Source: Brachybacterium sacelli | GTDB lineage: Bacteria > Actinomycetota > Actinomycetes > Actinomycetales > Dermabacteraceae | Assembly: GCF_017876545.1 (NCBI RefSeq) | Contig: NZ_JAGIOD010000001.1 | Span: 682,001-746,000, forward strand | Reading direction: 5' to 3' | DNA length: 64,000 bases | Shown here: positions 8,708-16,601 of the stretch, one piece after another | Numbering within the stretch: the first letter of the stretch is position 1 | How the letters are laid out: each line of letters opens with the position of its first letter | Program-made: the position numbers and the translations under genes | Notes under the pieces: model-generated | Databases searched by the model: none | What the model saw: only the letters and a program-made list of their open reading frames with translations | Told to the model about the DNA's origin: nothing

Positions 8708-9369
8708 TCCGCGTGCTCCTCGCCGACGACCAGCCGTTGGTGCGCGCCGGGCTGACCGGCCTGCTCGAGGCCGAGGCGGACCTCGAGGTGGTCGGTGCCG
8801 CGGTCGACGGGCGCGAGGCGCTCGCCCTCGCCCGGGAGCTGCGCCCCGACATCGCGTGCCTGGACATCCGGATGCCCGGTCTGGACGGCATCGAGACCAC
8901 ACGTGCCCTCTGCGCCGAGGAGCCCCCGATCCCGGTGCTCATCCTGACCACCTTCGATCTCGACGACTACGTGTTCGGCGCCCTCGAGGCGGGAGCGGCC
9001 GGGTTCCTGCTCAAGGACGCCGAACCCGAGGTGATCATCGACGCCGTGCATCAGGTCGCCGCCGGTCAGGGCACCCTCGACCAGTCGCTCACCCGCCGCA
9101 TCCTGGCGGAGTTCACCCGGCGTCGCAGCCTGCAACCGGTCACGGCGCAGGGCGGCGAGCGCCTGCTCACGCCCCGCGAGCTCGACATCCTGGGGCTGCT
9201 CGCGCAGGGCATGTCCAACGAGGAGATCGCCCGGGAGCTGGTCGTGGAGATCACCACGGTGAAATCGCACGTGGCGCGCATGCTGCCCAAGCTCGGCGTG
9301 CGCTCCCGCCTGCAGGCCGTGGTGTGGGCCTACCAGAACCGCGTCGTCGAGGTGCCCAGGGAGCTCTGA
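8704..9369 (+). CDS. NarL/LuxR-type response regulator
   Basis: Two-domain regulator of 221 residues. The receiver domain (1-120) has the acidic pair DD near residues 8-9, phosphoacceptor Asp54 in CLDIRMPG, the Thr of LILTTFD and the Lys of LLKDAE. The C-terminal LuxR helix-turn-helix reads LTPRELDILGLLAQGMSNEE and continues with IARELVVEITTVKSHVARM. It begins at ATG 8704, overlapping the kinase stop by four bases, and is the partner of that kinase. The targets are unknown; the CPBP gene at the head of the operon is the obvious autoregulated candidate. Confidence 0.94.
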   Translation: MIRVLLADDQPLVRAGLTGLLEAEADLEVVGAAVDGREALALARELRPDIACLDIRMPGLDGIETTRALCAEEPPIPVLILTTFDLDDYVFGALEAGAAGFLLKDAEPEVIIDAVHQVAAGQGTLDQSLTRRILAEFTRRRSLQPVTAQGGERLLTPRELDILGLLAQGMSNEEIARELVVEITTVKSHVARMLPKLGVRSRLQAVVWAYQNRVVEVPREL

Positions 9370-9373
9370 GCAC

Positions 9374-9387
9374 GTCGCCTCGGCGAC
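9374..9387. terminator. Short hairpin between convergent operons
   Basis: GTCGCC (9374-9379), two bases, then GGCGAC (9382-9387) form a small GC hairpin between the response regulator stop and the end of the convergent reductase gene. There is no T-tract, so termination is only suggested. Confidence 0.3.
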
Positions 9388-9408
9388 CTCTCCCCGGCAC
9401 CCCGTGCG

Positions 9409-10686
9409 TCAGGGACGCGGGAGGCGCGTCTCTTCGGCGATCACGGCGTCGACCAGGGAATCGACGGCGGGGACGTCGAGCAGGTCCAACAGCGCGCTGA
9501 CCCGCTCGGTGGTGTCCTCGAGCACTGCCGCGGCCGCGATCGCCTCGGCCCGAGGATCCTTCACCTCGCCCCCGGCGCGGACCCGATCGGTGACCCAGGC
9601 GGTCCAGGCGGCGACGGCCGCGACCTCGCCGGGCGCGTTCTCCGGCCCGCCGAGCTCGGCGATCACCGGCAGGGCGCGCACGGGCAGCTTCGCGGAGCCG
9701 TCGGCGGCGATGCGGATCAGGTTGTCCGCCAGGCGAGGGTTGCGGAAGCGATCCTCGAGGGCCGCGGTGTAGGCGTCGAGGTCAGCGGCCGGCAGGTCCA
9801 GCGTGGAGCGGGCCTCGGACCACAGCTGCTCGACCAGGGCGCGCACCTCGCGGTGGCCGATCGCCTCGTCGACCCGCTCGAGCCCCGCGACCTGCCCGGC
9901 GTAGGCCATGAGGGTGTGGGCGCCGTTGAGCAGGCGCAGCTTGCGCAGCTCGTGGATCCCGAGGTCGTCGGTGAACTGCACTCCGGCGCGCTCCCACTCG
10001 GGGCGGCGGCCGCGGAAGCGATCCTCGATGACCCACTCGGTGAAGGGCTCGGTGACCACCGGGACGGCGTCCACCAGCCCGGTGCGCTCGGTGACCAGCG
10101 CGGCGGCGCCGTCGCCGGCCGAGGGGGTGATGCGGTCGACCATGGTGGAGATGACGTCGACGTGGTCCTCGAACCAGGCGCGAGCCTGCTCGTCGGCGGG
10201 CAGGTTCTCCAGCACGGCCGCACGGAGCGCGTCCCCGTTGCCGCTGAGGTTGTCGCAGGAGACCAGGGCGATCGGGTCCTCGACCCCGGCGTCGCGGCGG
10301 GCCTGGAGGCCCAGCGCCAGCCGCGCCGGCGCGGAGACTGCCGGGTCGGAGCCGGCCGCGTAGCCCTTCTCGGTGATGGTCAGGGTGACCACGGCCGTGA
10401 AGGGGTCGGCGATCAGACGCACGAGGGCGTCGACGTCGTCGGCCGGATGCACTTCGTCGATGACGTCGACGACGCTGACCTCGTCACCCTCGGCCCCGCG
10501 CACGATCAGGCCGTACTGGCCCCGCTGGGCGTTCAGCGCGTCGGCCATCGCGGCGGTGCGGCCGGTGAAGGCGCTGACGGACCAGCCGCCGGCGCGCTGG
10601 GTGGCGACCAGGGTGTGGGCGCGGGCGAAGTTGCCGATGCCGAGGTGGACCAGGCGGCCCACGTCGGAGGGCGAGGGGGTGCTCAT
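9409..10686 (-). CDS. uxuB: Mannitol dehydrogenase-family oxidoreductase, probable fructuronate reductase
   Basis: NAD(P)-dependent polyol/hexuronate dehydrogenase of 425 residues. The N-terminus VHLGIGNFARAHTLV is the Rossmann nucleotide-binding loop of the family. TLTITEKGY and the central SCDNLSGNGDALR motif are characteristic, and the catalytic Lys lies in the ELRKLRLLNGAHT helix. The gene overlaps the uxaC stop (TGATG at 10684-10688). Coupling to uronate isomerase supports reduction of D-fructuronate to D-mannonate, the second step of glucuronate catabolism. A mannitol or tagaturonate substrate is possible but less likely in this context. Mannonate dehydratase (UxuA) is absent from the window. 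Confidence 0.88.
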   Translation of the reverse strand: MSTPSPSDVGRLVHLGIGNFARAHTLVATQRAGGWSVSAFTGRTAAMADALNAQRGQYGLIVRGAEGDEVSVVDVIDEVHPADDVDALVRLIADPFTAVVTLTITEKGYAAGSDPAVSAPARLALGLQARRDAGVEDPIALVSCDNLSGNGDALRAAVLENLPADEQARAWFEDHVDVISTMVDRITPSAGDGAAALVTERTGLVDAVPVVTEPFTEWVIEDRFRGRRPEWERAGVQFTDDLGIHELRKLRLLNGAHTLMAYAGQVAGLERVDEAIGHREVRALVEQLWSEARSTLDLPAADLDAYTAALEDRFRNPRLADNLIRIAADGSAKLPVRALPVIAELGGPENAPGEVAAVAAWTAWVTDRVRAGGEVKDPRAEAIAAAAVLEDTTERVSALLDLLDVPAVDSLVDAVIAEETRLPRP

Positions 10687-12125
10687 CAGTGCTTCTCTCC
10701 TGCAACGTCGTCGAGGCGGAAGACCTCGCGAGGCTGCTGATCGGGCAGGGTGGCGGCGAGCTCGACGGCGTCCTCGAGACGCATCCGGTGCTCGGCGACC
10801 AGACCTGCGAGGTGCGTCGCATCGAGACGACGGGACATGTCGTGACGCGCCGGGATCGAGCAGAACGCCCGGGTGTCGTCGATGAAACCACTGGTGCGGG
10901 AGTATCCGATGGTCTCGGAGACGGCACGGCGATAGCGCAGGATCGCATCGGGCGCGTCGATGAACCACCACGGCGCCCCCGCGTACACCGAGGGGTACAC
11001 GCCGGCCAGCGGGGCGATCTCGCGCGAGAAGACGGTCTCGTCGATGGTGAACAGCACGGTGCGGAAGTTCGGCTCGTGGCCGACGTCGCCCAGCATCGGC
11101 GCGAGGTGGTGGACGAAGTCGACGGCGACGGGGATGTCGAAGCCGACGTCGGGCCCGAACTGCTGGAACATCCTCTCGCTGTGATTGCGGTACACCGCGG
11201 GGTGAAGGGTCATGACCAGGCCGTCCTCGGCCGCCAGGCGGGCCTGATCGCCCAGCAGATGACGGCGCAGGGTGACGGCCTCGTCGGCGCCGATCTCGCC
11301 GGCGCGGGCGGCGCCGTACAGGCGGCGGGCGTCCTCCTCGCTCAGGCGGGCGGTGCCCGGGTCGATGTGGGCGTGGTCCGAGGAGACGGCGCCGTGGTCG
11401 CGGAAGTACAGGCGACGGGCGCGCATCGCCTCGTGGTAGCCGTCGTACGTCCCGGTGTCGATGCCGGCGGCCTCGCCGAGCGCGTCGGTGAGCGACGGGA
11501 AGTCGCTCCGACCTGCCTCGAGGTACTTGTCGGGCCGGAAGGTGGGGATGACGCGCCCGGTGAAGGCGGCATCGGCTGCGAGGGCGGCGTGCGGTGCGAG
11601 GTCGTCGACCGGATCGTCGGTGGTGGCCATGACCTGGATGCCGAAGCGCTCGAAGAGGGCGCGGGGGCGGAACGCGGGCTGGGCGATCTTCTCGGCGAGC
11701 GCGTCGTACATCGCGTCGGCGGTGCGCGGGCTCAGCACGGTCTCCAGGCCGAAGACCTCGTAGAACTCGTGCTCCATCCAGTAGCGCGAGGGGGTGCCGG
11801 CGAAGGCGTGCCAGTGCTCGGCCAGCAGTCGCCATGCGGCGCGGGAGTCCTTCTCCTCCAACGGGCCGCGGCCGACGCCGAGGTCGGCGAGGTCGACGCC
11901 GCGGGCGTGCAGCAGACGGTTGACGTAGTGGTCGGGCGTGATGAACAGCGAGGTCGGGTCGCGGAACGGCTGGTCATCGAGCAGCAGGCGGGGGTCGACG
12001 TGGCCGTGCGGCGAGACGATGGGCTGGTCCTTCATCCCGCGGTAGAGGTCGCGCGCGATGTCACGGACGGCGGGGTCCGCGGGCAGCAGGCGGTCGGGGT
12101 GGGGCACGTACGCATCGTCGGTCAT
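10686..12125 (-). CDS. uxaC: Uronate (glucuronate/galacturonate) isomerase
   Basis: Isomerase of 479 residues converting D-glucuronate to D-fructuronate (or galacturonate to tagaturonate). It belongs to the metal-dependent amidohydrolase fold. The N-terminal metal motif is PIVSPHGHVDPRLL; other expected features include DHYVNRLLHARG, the VMATTDDPVDDL strand and the late WFIDAPDAILRYRRAVSET segment. Length matches the family. ATG 12125 begins the operon and the stop overlaps the reductase start. A LacI-family gene lies immediately upstream in the same direction, 116 bp away, and is the likely regulator. Confidence 0.95.
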   Translation of the reverse strand: MTDDAYVPHPDRLLPADPAVRDIARDLYRGMKDQPIVSPHGHVDPRLLLDDQPFRDPTSLFITPDHYVNRLLHARGVDLADLGVGRGPLEEKDSRAAWRLLAEHWHAFAGTPSRYWMEHEFYEVFGLETVLSPRTADAMYDALAEKIAQPAFRPRALFERFGIQVMATTDDPVDDLAPHAALAADAAFTGRVIPTFRPDKYLEAGRSDFPSLTDALGEAAGIDTGTYDGYHEAMRARRLYFRDHGAVSSDHAHIDPGTARLSEEDARRLYGAARAGEIGADEAVTLRRHLLGDQARLAAEDGLVMTLHPAVYRNHSERMFQQFGPDVGFDIPVAVDFVHHLAPMLGDVGHEPNFRTVLFTIDETVFSREIAPLAGVYPSVYAGAPWWFIDAPDAILRYRRAVSETIGYSRTSGFIDDTRAFCSIPARHDMSRRLDATHLAGLVAEHRMRLEDAVELAATLPDQQPREVFRLDDVAGEKH

Positions 12126-12197
12126 GGAGCCATCCTCGCGCGGGGACGCCTCATGGGTCCTCCGGTTGTCATCGGTTGCCGCCCAGGTCAGGGCCGA

Positions 12198-12214
12198 GCA
12201 TAGCGCTTTCCCGG
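12198..12214. promoter_or_regulatory. Possible LacI-type operator
   Basis: The sequence TAGCGCTTTCCC contains the self-complementary core AGCGCT (12202-12207) and resembles half of a LacI/GalR operator. It lies between the LacI gene and uxaC. Symmetry beyond the core is poor, so this is a tentative site for control of the hexuronate genes. Confidence 0.3.
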
Positions 12215-12241
12215 ATCCGGGGCGGGAAGGTGCCGAAGAGC

Positions 12242-13243
12242 TCAGCGTGCACTCCGCGGCCCGGTGGTGCCGCGCGGAACGAGGCGCACGGGCAGCGAGC
12301 CCTCGACCGGGGTGCGATGCGCCGAGGGATTCTCGATCCGGCGCACGAGCCGTTCGACGGCGGCGCGCCCCTGGGCCCGCTTCGGGGTGACCACCGTGGT
12401 CAGCCCGCCGCCGATGAAGCGCGACAGCGGGATGTCGTCGTGCCCCATCACCGACAGCTCGGCGGGCACGCGCACCCCGGCGCGCAGCGCGGAGACCAGG
12501 AACCCGAAGGCGACCAGGTCGTTGTAGCAGATCACAGCATGGGGAAGGGAGTCGCGCAGCTCCTCGAAGGCCTGCTCCCCGCCGACCGTGGTGGGCGGGA
12601 AGGGCCCGTGGCGCTGGACCGCCAGACCGTTGGCGCGGGCGGCGGCACGGGCGGCCCGCCAGCGTTCGCCGTCGGACCAGGAGTTCACGGGGCCGGCGAC
12701 GTAGGTGACCGTGCGGATGCCGTTCTCGCCCAGGTGCGCCATGGCCTGCTGCATCCCGTGCTCGTAGTCCGGGGTCACGGAATCCAGGCCCGCGACGCGC
12801 CGATTGAGGACCACGACCGGGATGCGCTTGGTGAGGTGGTTCAGCGTCGCGTCGGAGAGCCGGGTGCCCGAGAGCACGATCCCGTCGACGACGTTGATGG
12901 CGCTCTCGAGGCTCGAACGCTCGCGCACCTCGTCCTCGACCGTGTCCAGCAGGAGCAGCAGGAAGTCCTGCTCGTGCGCGCTCTCCTGCATGCCGGAGAC
13001 CAGCTCGGCGAAGTAGGGGTTGGTGAGGTCGGCGATCTCGATGCCGAGGCGGTGGTGGCGCTGCCCACGCTCCTGGGAGTCCGGGGCGGAGGTGCGGTAG
13101 TCGAGCTGCTTGGCCGCAGCCATCACCTTGGAGTGGGTGGCGGCGCTGACACGACCGGGACGGGAGAACGCGCGGGAGACGGTCGACGGGGCGACCCCGG
13201 CGGTCTTGGCGACGTCGTAGATCGTCACGCGCTTGTCCGCCAC
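12242..13243 (-). CDS. LacI-family regulator of hexuronate genes
   Basis: Transcriptional regulator of 333 residues. The N-terminal helix-turn-helix reads VTIYDVAKTAGVAPSTVSRA, with the hinge helix near residue 50. The periplasmic-binding-protein-like effector domain follows (IADLTNPYFAELVSGMQE, later VMGHDDIPLSRFIGGGLTTV). The start is GTG 13243 with GGACGGA upstream. It lies directly upstream of uxaC and the reductase in the same orientation, which suggests it represses them and responds to a hexuronate intermediate. The effector cannot be identified from sequence. Confidence 0.92.
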   Translation of the reverse strand: MADKRVTIYDVAKTAGVAPSTVSRAFSRPGRVSAATHSKVMAAAKQLDYRTSAPDSQERGQRHHRLGIEIADLTNPYFAELVSGMQESAHEQDFLLLLLDTVEDEVRERSSLESAINVVDGIVLSGTRLSDATLNHLTKRIPVVVLNRRVAGLDSVTPDYEHGMQQAMAHLGENGIRTVTYVAGPVNSWSDGERWRAARAAARANGLAVQRHGPFPPTTVGGEQAFEELRDSLPHAVICYNDLVAFGFLVSALRAGVRVPAELSVMGHDDIPLSRFIGGGLTTVVTPKRAQGRAAVERLVRRIENPSAHRTPVEGSLPVRLVPRGTTGPRSAR

Positions 13244-13406
13244 TCAGTCGCTCCGTCCTCGCCTGATCGGCGATGTCCTGTCGTCGCGGCGCGGCCCCGA
13301 TGCTGCACGGAGTACGGTGGTTCGCGCCCGTTCCTGGGGAGGAACTCTACCCCGTGGAGACGGCAACCGGCGGCAACCGAGGCGTGCACCGCCCCGCGCA
13401 GGTTCC

Positions 13407-13727
13407 TCAGTGCGCTCCACCCAGCTCGACGAGCAGCACCCCCGCGACGATCAGCCCCATGCCCCCGAGCATCAGCGGCGTCAGCGCCTCGCGGAACAGG
13501 AGCCGCGAGAGCAGGGCGGTCAGCACGATGCCGGCCGCCGCCCAGACGCCGTAGGCGATGCCGAGCGGCATGCCGGTCGCGAGGGAGCCGGACAGGAAGG
13601 TGAAGGCGACGACGTAGCCGAGCGCCACCAGCAGGTACCAGGCGCGGCGACCGCCCGCAGCCACCCGCAGCGAGAGGGTCGCGGCGACCTCGCTGACCAC
13701 CGCGACGATCAGCAGCAGCCAGCTCAT
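13407..13727 (-). CDS. SMR-family multidrug efflux subunit (second of pair)
   Basis: Four-helix small multidrug resistance protein of 106 residues. The first helix carries the conserved proton/drug-binding Glu13 in VAVVSEVAATLSLR. Later helices include the GIAYGVWAAAGIVLTAL motif typical of SMR proteins. ATG 13727 overlaps the stop of the neighbouring SMR gene by four bases. Two coupled, unequal SMR genes indicate an obligate heterodimeric pump of the EbrAB/YkkCD type, exporting cationic drugs or guanidinium-like compounds by proton exchange. Confidence 0.93.
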   Translation of the reverse strand: MSWLLLIVAVVSEVAATLSLRVAAGGRRAWYLLVALGYVVAFTFLSGSLATGMPLGIAYGVWAAAGIVLTALLSRLLFREALTPLMLGGMGLIVAGVLLVELGGAH

Positions 13728-14071
13728 GACGCCGCCGCCTCGCGGGTCGCCGCCCGGTGGGAGCCGATCTCGACCACCGCCACCCCAGCGGCGATCAGCA
13801 CGATGCCGCTGATCTTCAGGGCGGTGAAGGGCTCCCCGAACAGCACGGCGGAGAGCACCGCGGTGAGCACGACGCCGCAGGCCGCCCACATCCCGTAGGC
13901 GACCCCGAGCGCCATCCCGCGTCGCAGCACGAGGGCGAGGAGCCCGAAGGAGAGGGCGTAGCCGAGGACCACCACGACGTAGAGCAGGGGGCGGTCGAGG
14001 GCGCCCCGCAGGGCGAGGGTCGCGGTGACCTCGCTGAGGATCGCTCCGACCAGGAACAGCCAGGCGGTCAT
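13724..14071 (-). CDS. SMR-family multidrug efflux subunit (first of pair)
   Basis: Four-helix SMR transporter of 115 residues. The conserved Glu14 lies in GAILSEVTATLALR and the helix-3 motif is GVAYGMWAACGVVLTAV. It has a slightly longer charged C-terminus (HRAATREAAAS) than its partner. Its ATG overlaps the upstream TetR stop (ATGA) and its stop overlaps the partner SMR start, so regulator and both pump halves form one coupled operon. Dual, probably antiparallel, assembly is inferred from known paired SMR systems. Confidence 0.93.
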   Translation of the reverse strand: MTAWLFLVGAILSEVTATLALRGALDRPLLYVVVVLGYALSFGLLALVLRRGMALGVAYGMWAACGVVLTAVLSAVLFGEPFTALKISGIVLIAAGVAVVEIGSHRAATREAAAS

Positions 14072-14664
14072 GTCTCGCCGCCGAGCAGGTCCCGGGCGAG
14101 GGCGTGGATGGCACGGGCGTCCTCGGCGGGCACGTCGAGCTGCCCGGTGGCACGGTCGAACCAGAGCCCGTCGGCCATCAGGCGCACCGCGAGCAGGCGC
14201 TGTCGCTCGCCGGCCGGGGTCCCGGCGGGGATCGACAGCCAGCCGGCGAGCTGCTCCTGCCAGCGCGCGGTGAGGGTCACGCGCAGCCGCGGGTCGGCGA
14301 AGATCACGAGGTCGGCCGGGGAGAGCCGCGCCCAGCAGGCCCAGTCGAGGTAAGCGAGGAACCGGCGGCGGGCGGGCACGGAGGCGAGGTCCTCGACGCC
14401 TTCGGGATGGACGGCGTCGATCTGGGCGAGCACCTCCCGCTCGTAGCGATCGGCGATGTGGTCGAGGACGCCGCGCAGCAGGGCTTCCTTGGTGGAGAAG
14501 TGGTACATGAGCCCGGTCTTGGTGACCCCGGCGGCGCGCGCGGCCGAGTCCAGGGTCAAGGTGCCGTCGACGCCGAGGTGGGCCTCGGCGGCGTCCAGCA
14601 TCGCCGCCCGGGCCGACGGCCGATGAGCGGGGCGAGGCGGGATATCTGCAGGCGCCATGGGCAT
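14068..14664 (-). CDS. TetR-family repressor of the SMR pump
   Basis: Regulator of 198 residues with an N-terminal TetR helix-turn-helix (LTLDSAARAAGVTKTGLMYH followed by FSTKEALL). The ligand-binding domain includes DWACWARLSPADLVIFADPR. ATG 14664 is preceded by GGAGGAAGGG. The gene is first in the TetR-SMR-SMR operon, so autoregulation and control of drug efflux are expected. The short AT-richer segment upstream (about 14690-14720) must contain its promoter, but I see no clean palindrome there. Confidence 0.92.
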   Translation of the reverse strand: MPMAPADIPPRPAHRPSARAAMLDAAEAHLGVDGTLTLDSAARAAGVTKTGLMYHFSTKEALLRGVLDHIADRYEREVLAQIDAVHPEGVEDLASVPARRRFLAYLDWACWARLSPADLVIFADPRLRVTLTARWQEQLAGWLSIPAGTPAGERQRLLAVRLMADGLWFDRATGQLDVPAEDARAIHALARDLLGGET

Positions 14665-14720
14665 CCCTTCCTCCTACGACGACGATGCCTCTACTTTACT
14701 GCCCGAATGGTCAACTAACA

Positions 14721-14870
14721 ATGGGCTGGTTGGCGGTCGTGGTGTTCTACGGGTTGAACGGGATCGACCTCGAGGCGCGCGGTGACGACGCCTACGACCT
14801 GGTCATCGCCGTGGCCACGGGCCGAGCGGGCATCGACGAGATCGCTTCCGCCCTCTCCGACTGGCGGTGA
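14721..14870 (+). pseudogene. Remnant of a Doc (death-on-curing) toxin gene
   Basis: The plus frame encodes MGWLAVVVFYGLNGIDLEAR and then DDAYDLVIAVATGRAGIDEI. This closely follows the C-terminal third of Doc-family Fic toxins, where GNKRLGWLA...FLxLNG is followed by an acidic helix and a GxxxxDEIA helix. The upstream frame lacks the catalytic HPFxDGNKR loop: residues at that point read NGQLTM. Everything N-terminal is missing, with no antitoxin nearby. It is therefore a 5'-truncated toxin gene, interrupted where the TetR promoter now lies. An expressed short protein would have no AMP/phosphotransferase site. Confidence 0.65.
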
Positions 14871-14908
14871 GGACCTGTCACCTGATGGCCGGGGCGCCCC
14901 CGGCCGAG

Positions 14909-15625
14909 TCACTCCCCCGGCGCCGGGGCCCAGCGAGCGATCTGCGCGGCGAGATGCCCGGCGCCGTAGCCGTTGTCGATGTTGACCACACCGATCCCGG
15001 GCGCGCAGGCCGAGAGCATGGTGAGCGCTGCGGCGTGGCCGCCGGCGGCGACGCCGTAGCCGACGGACGTGGGCAGGGCGACGACGGGGGCGCTGATCTG
15101 CCCGGCGACCACGGTGGGCAGGGCGCCGTCCATGCCGGCGGCGACCACCACGCAGGCCGCTTCGCGCAGCTCGGGCAGGCGGGAGAGCAGGCGGTGGAGC
15201 CCGGCGATGCCGATGTCGGCGATGAGCCGGGTGGGGCGGCCGAGGTAGCGGGCGGTGAGCTCGGCCTCGCGGGCCACGGGGAGGTCGCTGGTGCCGGCGC
15301 AGGCGATGATCACCTCTCCCCCGCTCGGTGCGGGCGGCGCGGCGGGCCAGGCGAGCAGGTGGGCGTCAGCGTGGTGGAGGGCCTCGGGCAGGGCCTCGAG
15401 GATCGCGGCGGCCCGAGCGTCGTCGGCGCGGGTGAACAGGACCGGGCCGAGATCCTCGTGGCCGGCGGCATGCAGCCGCGCGTACTCGGCGGCGATGGTG
15501 CGCACCTGCTCGACGCTCTTGGCGTCGCACAGCACGGCCTCGGGTGCGCCGCGACGGCGGGAGCGGTCGAGGTCGAGCTCGAGGACACCGTCGATCAGCC
15601 CGTCGGCGGGGGTCTTCTCAGCCAT
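14909..15625 (-). CDS. larB: Nickel-pincer cofactor biosynthesis protein LarB
   Basis: LarB is the carboxylase/hydrolase that converts nicotinic acid adenine dinucleotide to pyridinium-3,5-biscarboxylic acid mononucleotide. This 238-residue protein has the PurE-like C-terminal domain: VIIACAGTSDLPVAREAELT, then DIGIAGLHRLL, VVVAAGMDGALPTVVAG and LPTSVGYG. The N-terminus carries FDxxR-like LELDLDRSRRRGAPEAV. It overlaps the end of larE by eight bases and is the last gene of larA-larE-larB. LarC, the nickel insertase, is not present in the window. Confidence 0.92.
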   Translation of the reverse strand: MAEKTPADGLIDGVLELDLDRSRRRGAPEAVLCDAKSVEQVRTIAAEYARLHAAGHEDLGPVLFTRADDARAAAILEALPEALHHADAHLLAWPAAPPAPSGGEVIIACAGTSDLPVAREAELTARYLGRPTRLIADIGIAGLHRLLSRLPELREAACVVVAAGMDGALPTVVAGQISAPVVALPTSVGYGVAAGGHAAALTMLSACAPGIGVVNIDNGYGAGHLAAQIARWAPAPGE

Positions 15626-16601
15626 GCGCGGCGGCGCCCTTGCCGATGATCTGCAGGGAGAACAGCCCCGAGCGGATGCCGTCGAGGTCGATCGTCACGT
15701 GCGCGAAGCCCGCCTCCTTGCCGGCGGTCGCGAGCGCGGCGCGGATCTGCGGTTCCATGGCGCGGGCCAGTTCGTCGGTGGGCAGCTCGATGCGGCCGAC
15801 GTCGCCGTGGTGGCGCACCCGGCAGTCGCTGAAGCCCTGTTCGTAGACGGCGTCCTCGAGGTCGTCGATCTGGCGCAGCTTCTCCGGGGTGACGCTCTGA
15901 CCGAAGGGGACGCGGGAGGCCAGGCAGGGTGCGGCGGGTTTGTCCGCGACCGGGAGCGAGAGGGCGCGGGCGACGTCGCGGACCTGCTGCTTCGTCATCC
16001 CGGCGCTCGAGAGCGGGCGCAGCACCCGGTGGCGGGTGGCGGCGCCGGCACCAGGACGGTCGTGCTTCGTGGCGTCGTCGGCGTTCTCGCCGTAGGCGAC
16101 GGCGTCCACGTGGTACTCGCCGACGATGTCGTCGTCGATGCGGGTGAACAGCTCGTCCTTGCAGTGGAAGCAGCGGGAGCCGTCGTTCTTCTGGTAGTCG
16201 GGGTTCTCGCCCTCGCGGGTGGGGACCTCGACCACGTCGATCCCGATCACGGCGGCGACCCGGTGGGCCAGGCGACGTTCACGACGGGCGAGCGACGGGG
16301 AGACGCCGAGCAGCGCGACCACGTTCTCGGTGCCGAGGGCGCGCACGGCGAGCGCCAGCAGGGTCGCGGAGTCGACTCCGCCGGAATAGGCGACGCCGAG
16401 CCGCTGGACGGTGCTGAGCTGGGCGGCGACCGAGTCGGCGAGCGCGAGGGTCTCCCCTTCGAGCGCCTCGGGAGTCATGGACTGCGCCTCGAATCCCGTG
16501 TGACCGGGATGGAACAGCGAGGTGGGCGCCGACGCGTCGGCGCTCGGGCGGGCGGCCGACGGATCGAGCGGGCGGGCGGTGTGCTGGGGGTTCGCGGTCA
16601 C
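15618..16601 (-). CDS. larE: ATP-dependent sacrificial sulfur transferase LarE
   Basis: LarE converts the two carboxylates of the pincer precursor to thiocarboxylates. The PP-loop ATP pyrophosphatase motif is SGGVDS (73-78). A CFHCKDELF motif follows, and the Cys of DKPAAPCLASRVPFG corresponds to the sulfur-donating Cys of Lactobacillus-type LarE. GTG 16601 overlaps the larA stop (GTGA) and gives 327 residues. An internal ATG at 16478 would give 286 residues, nearer the usual length, so the first 41 Pro/Ala-rich residues may not be real. Coupled to larA upstream and larB downstream. Confidence 0.93.
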   Translation of the reverse strand: MTANPQHTARPLDPSAARPSADASAPTSLFHPGHTGFEAQSMTPEALEGETLALADSVAAQLSTVQRLGVAYSGGVDSATLLALAVRALGTENVVALLGVSPSLARRERRLAHRVAAVIGIDVVEVPTREGENPDYQKNDGSRCFHCKDELFTRIDDDIVGEYHVDAVAYGENADDATKHDRPGAGAATRHRVLRPLSSAGMTKQQVRDVARALSLPVADKPAAPCLASRVPFGQSVTPEKLRQIDDLEDAVYEQGFSDCRVRHHGDVGRIELPTDELARAMEPQIRAALATAGKEAGFAHVTIDLDGIRSGLFSLQIIGKGAAAHG

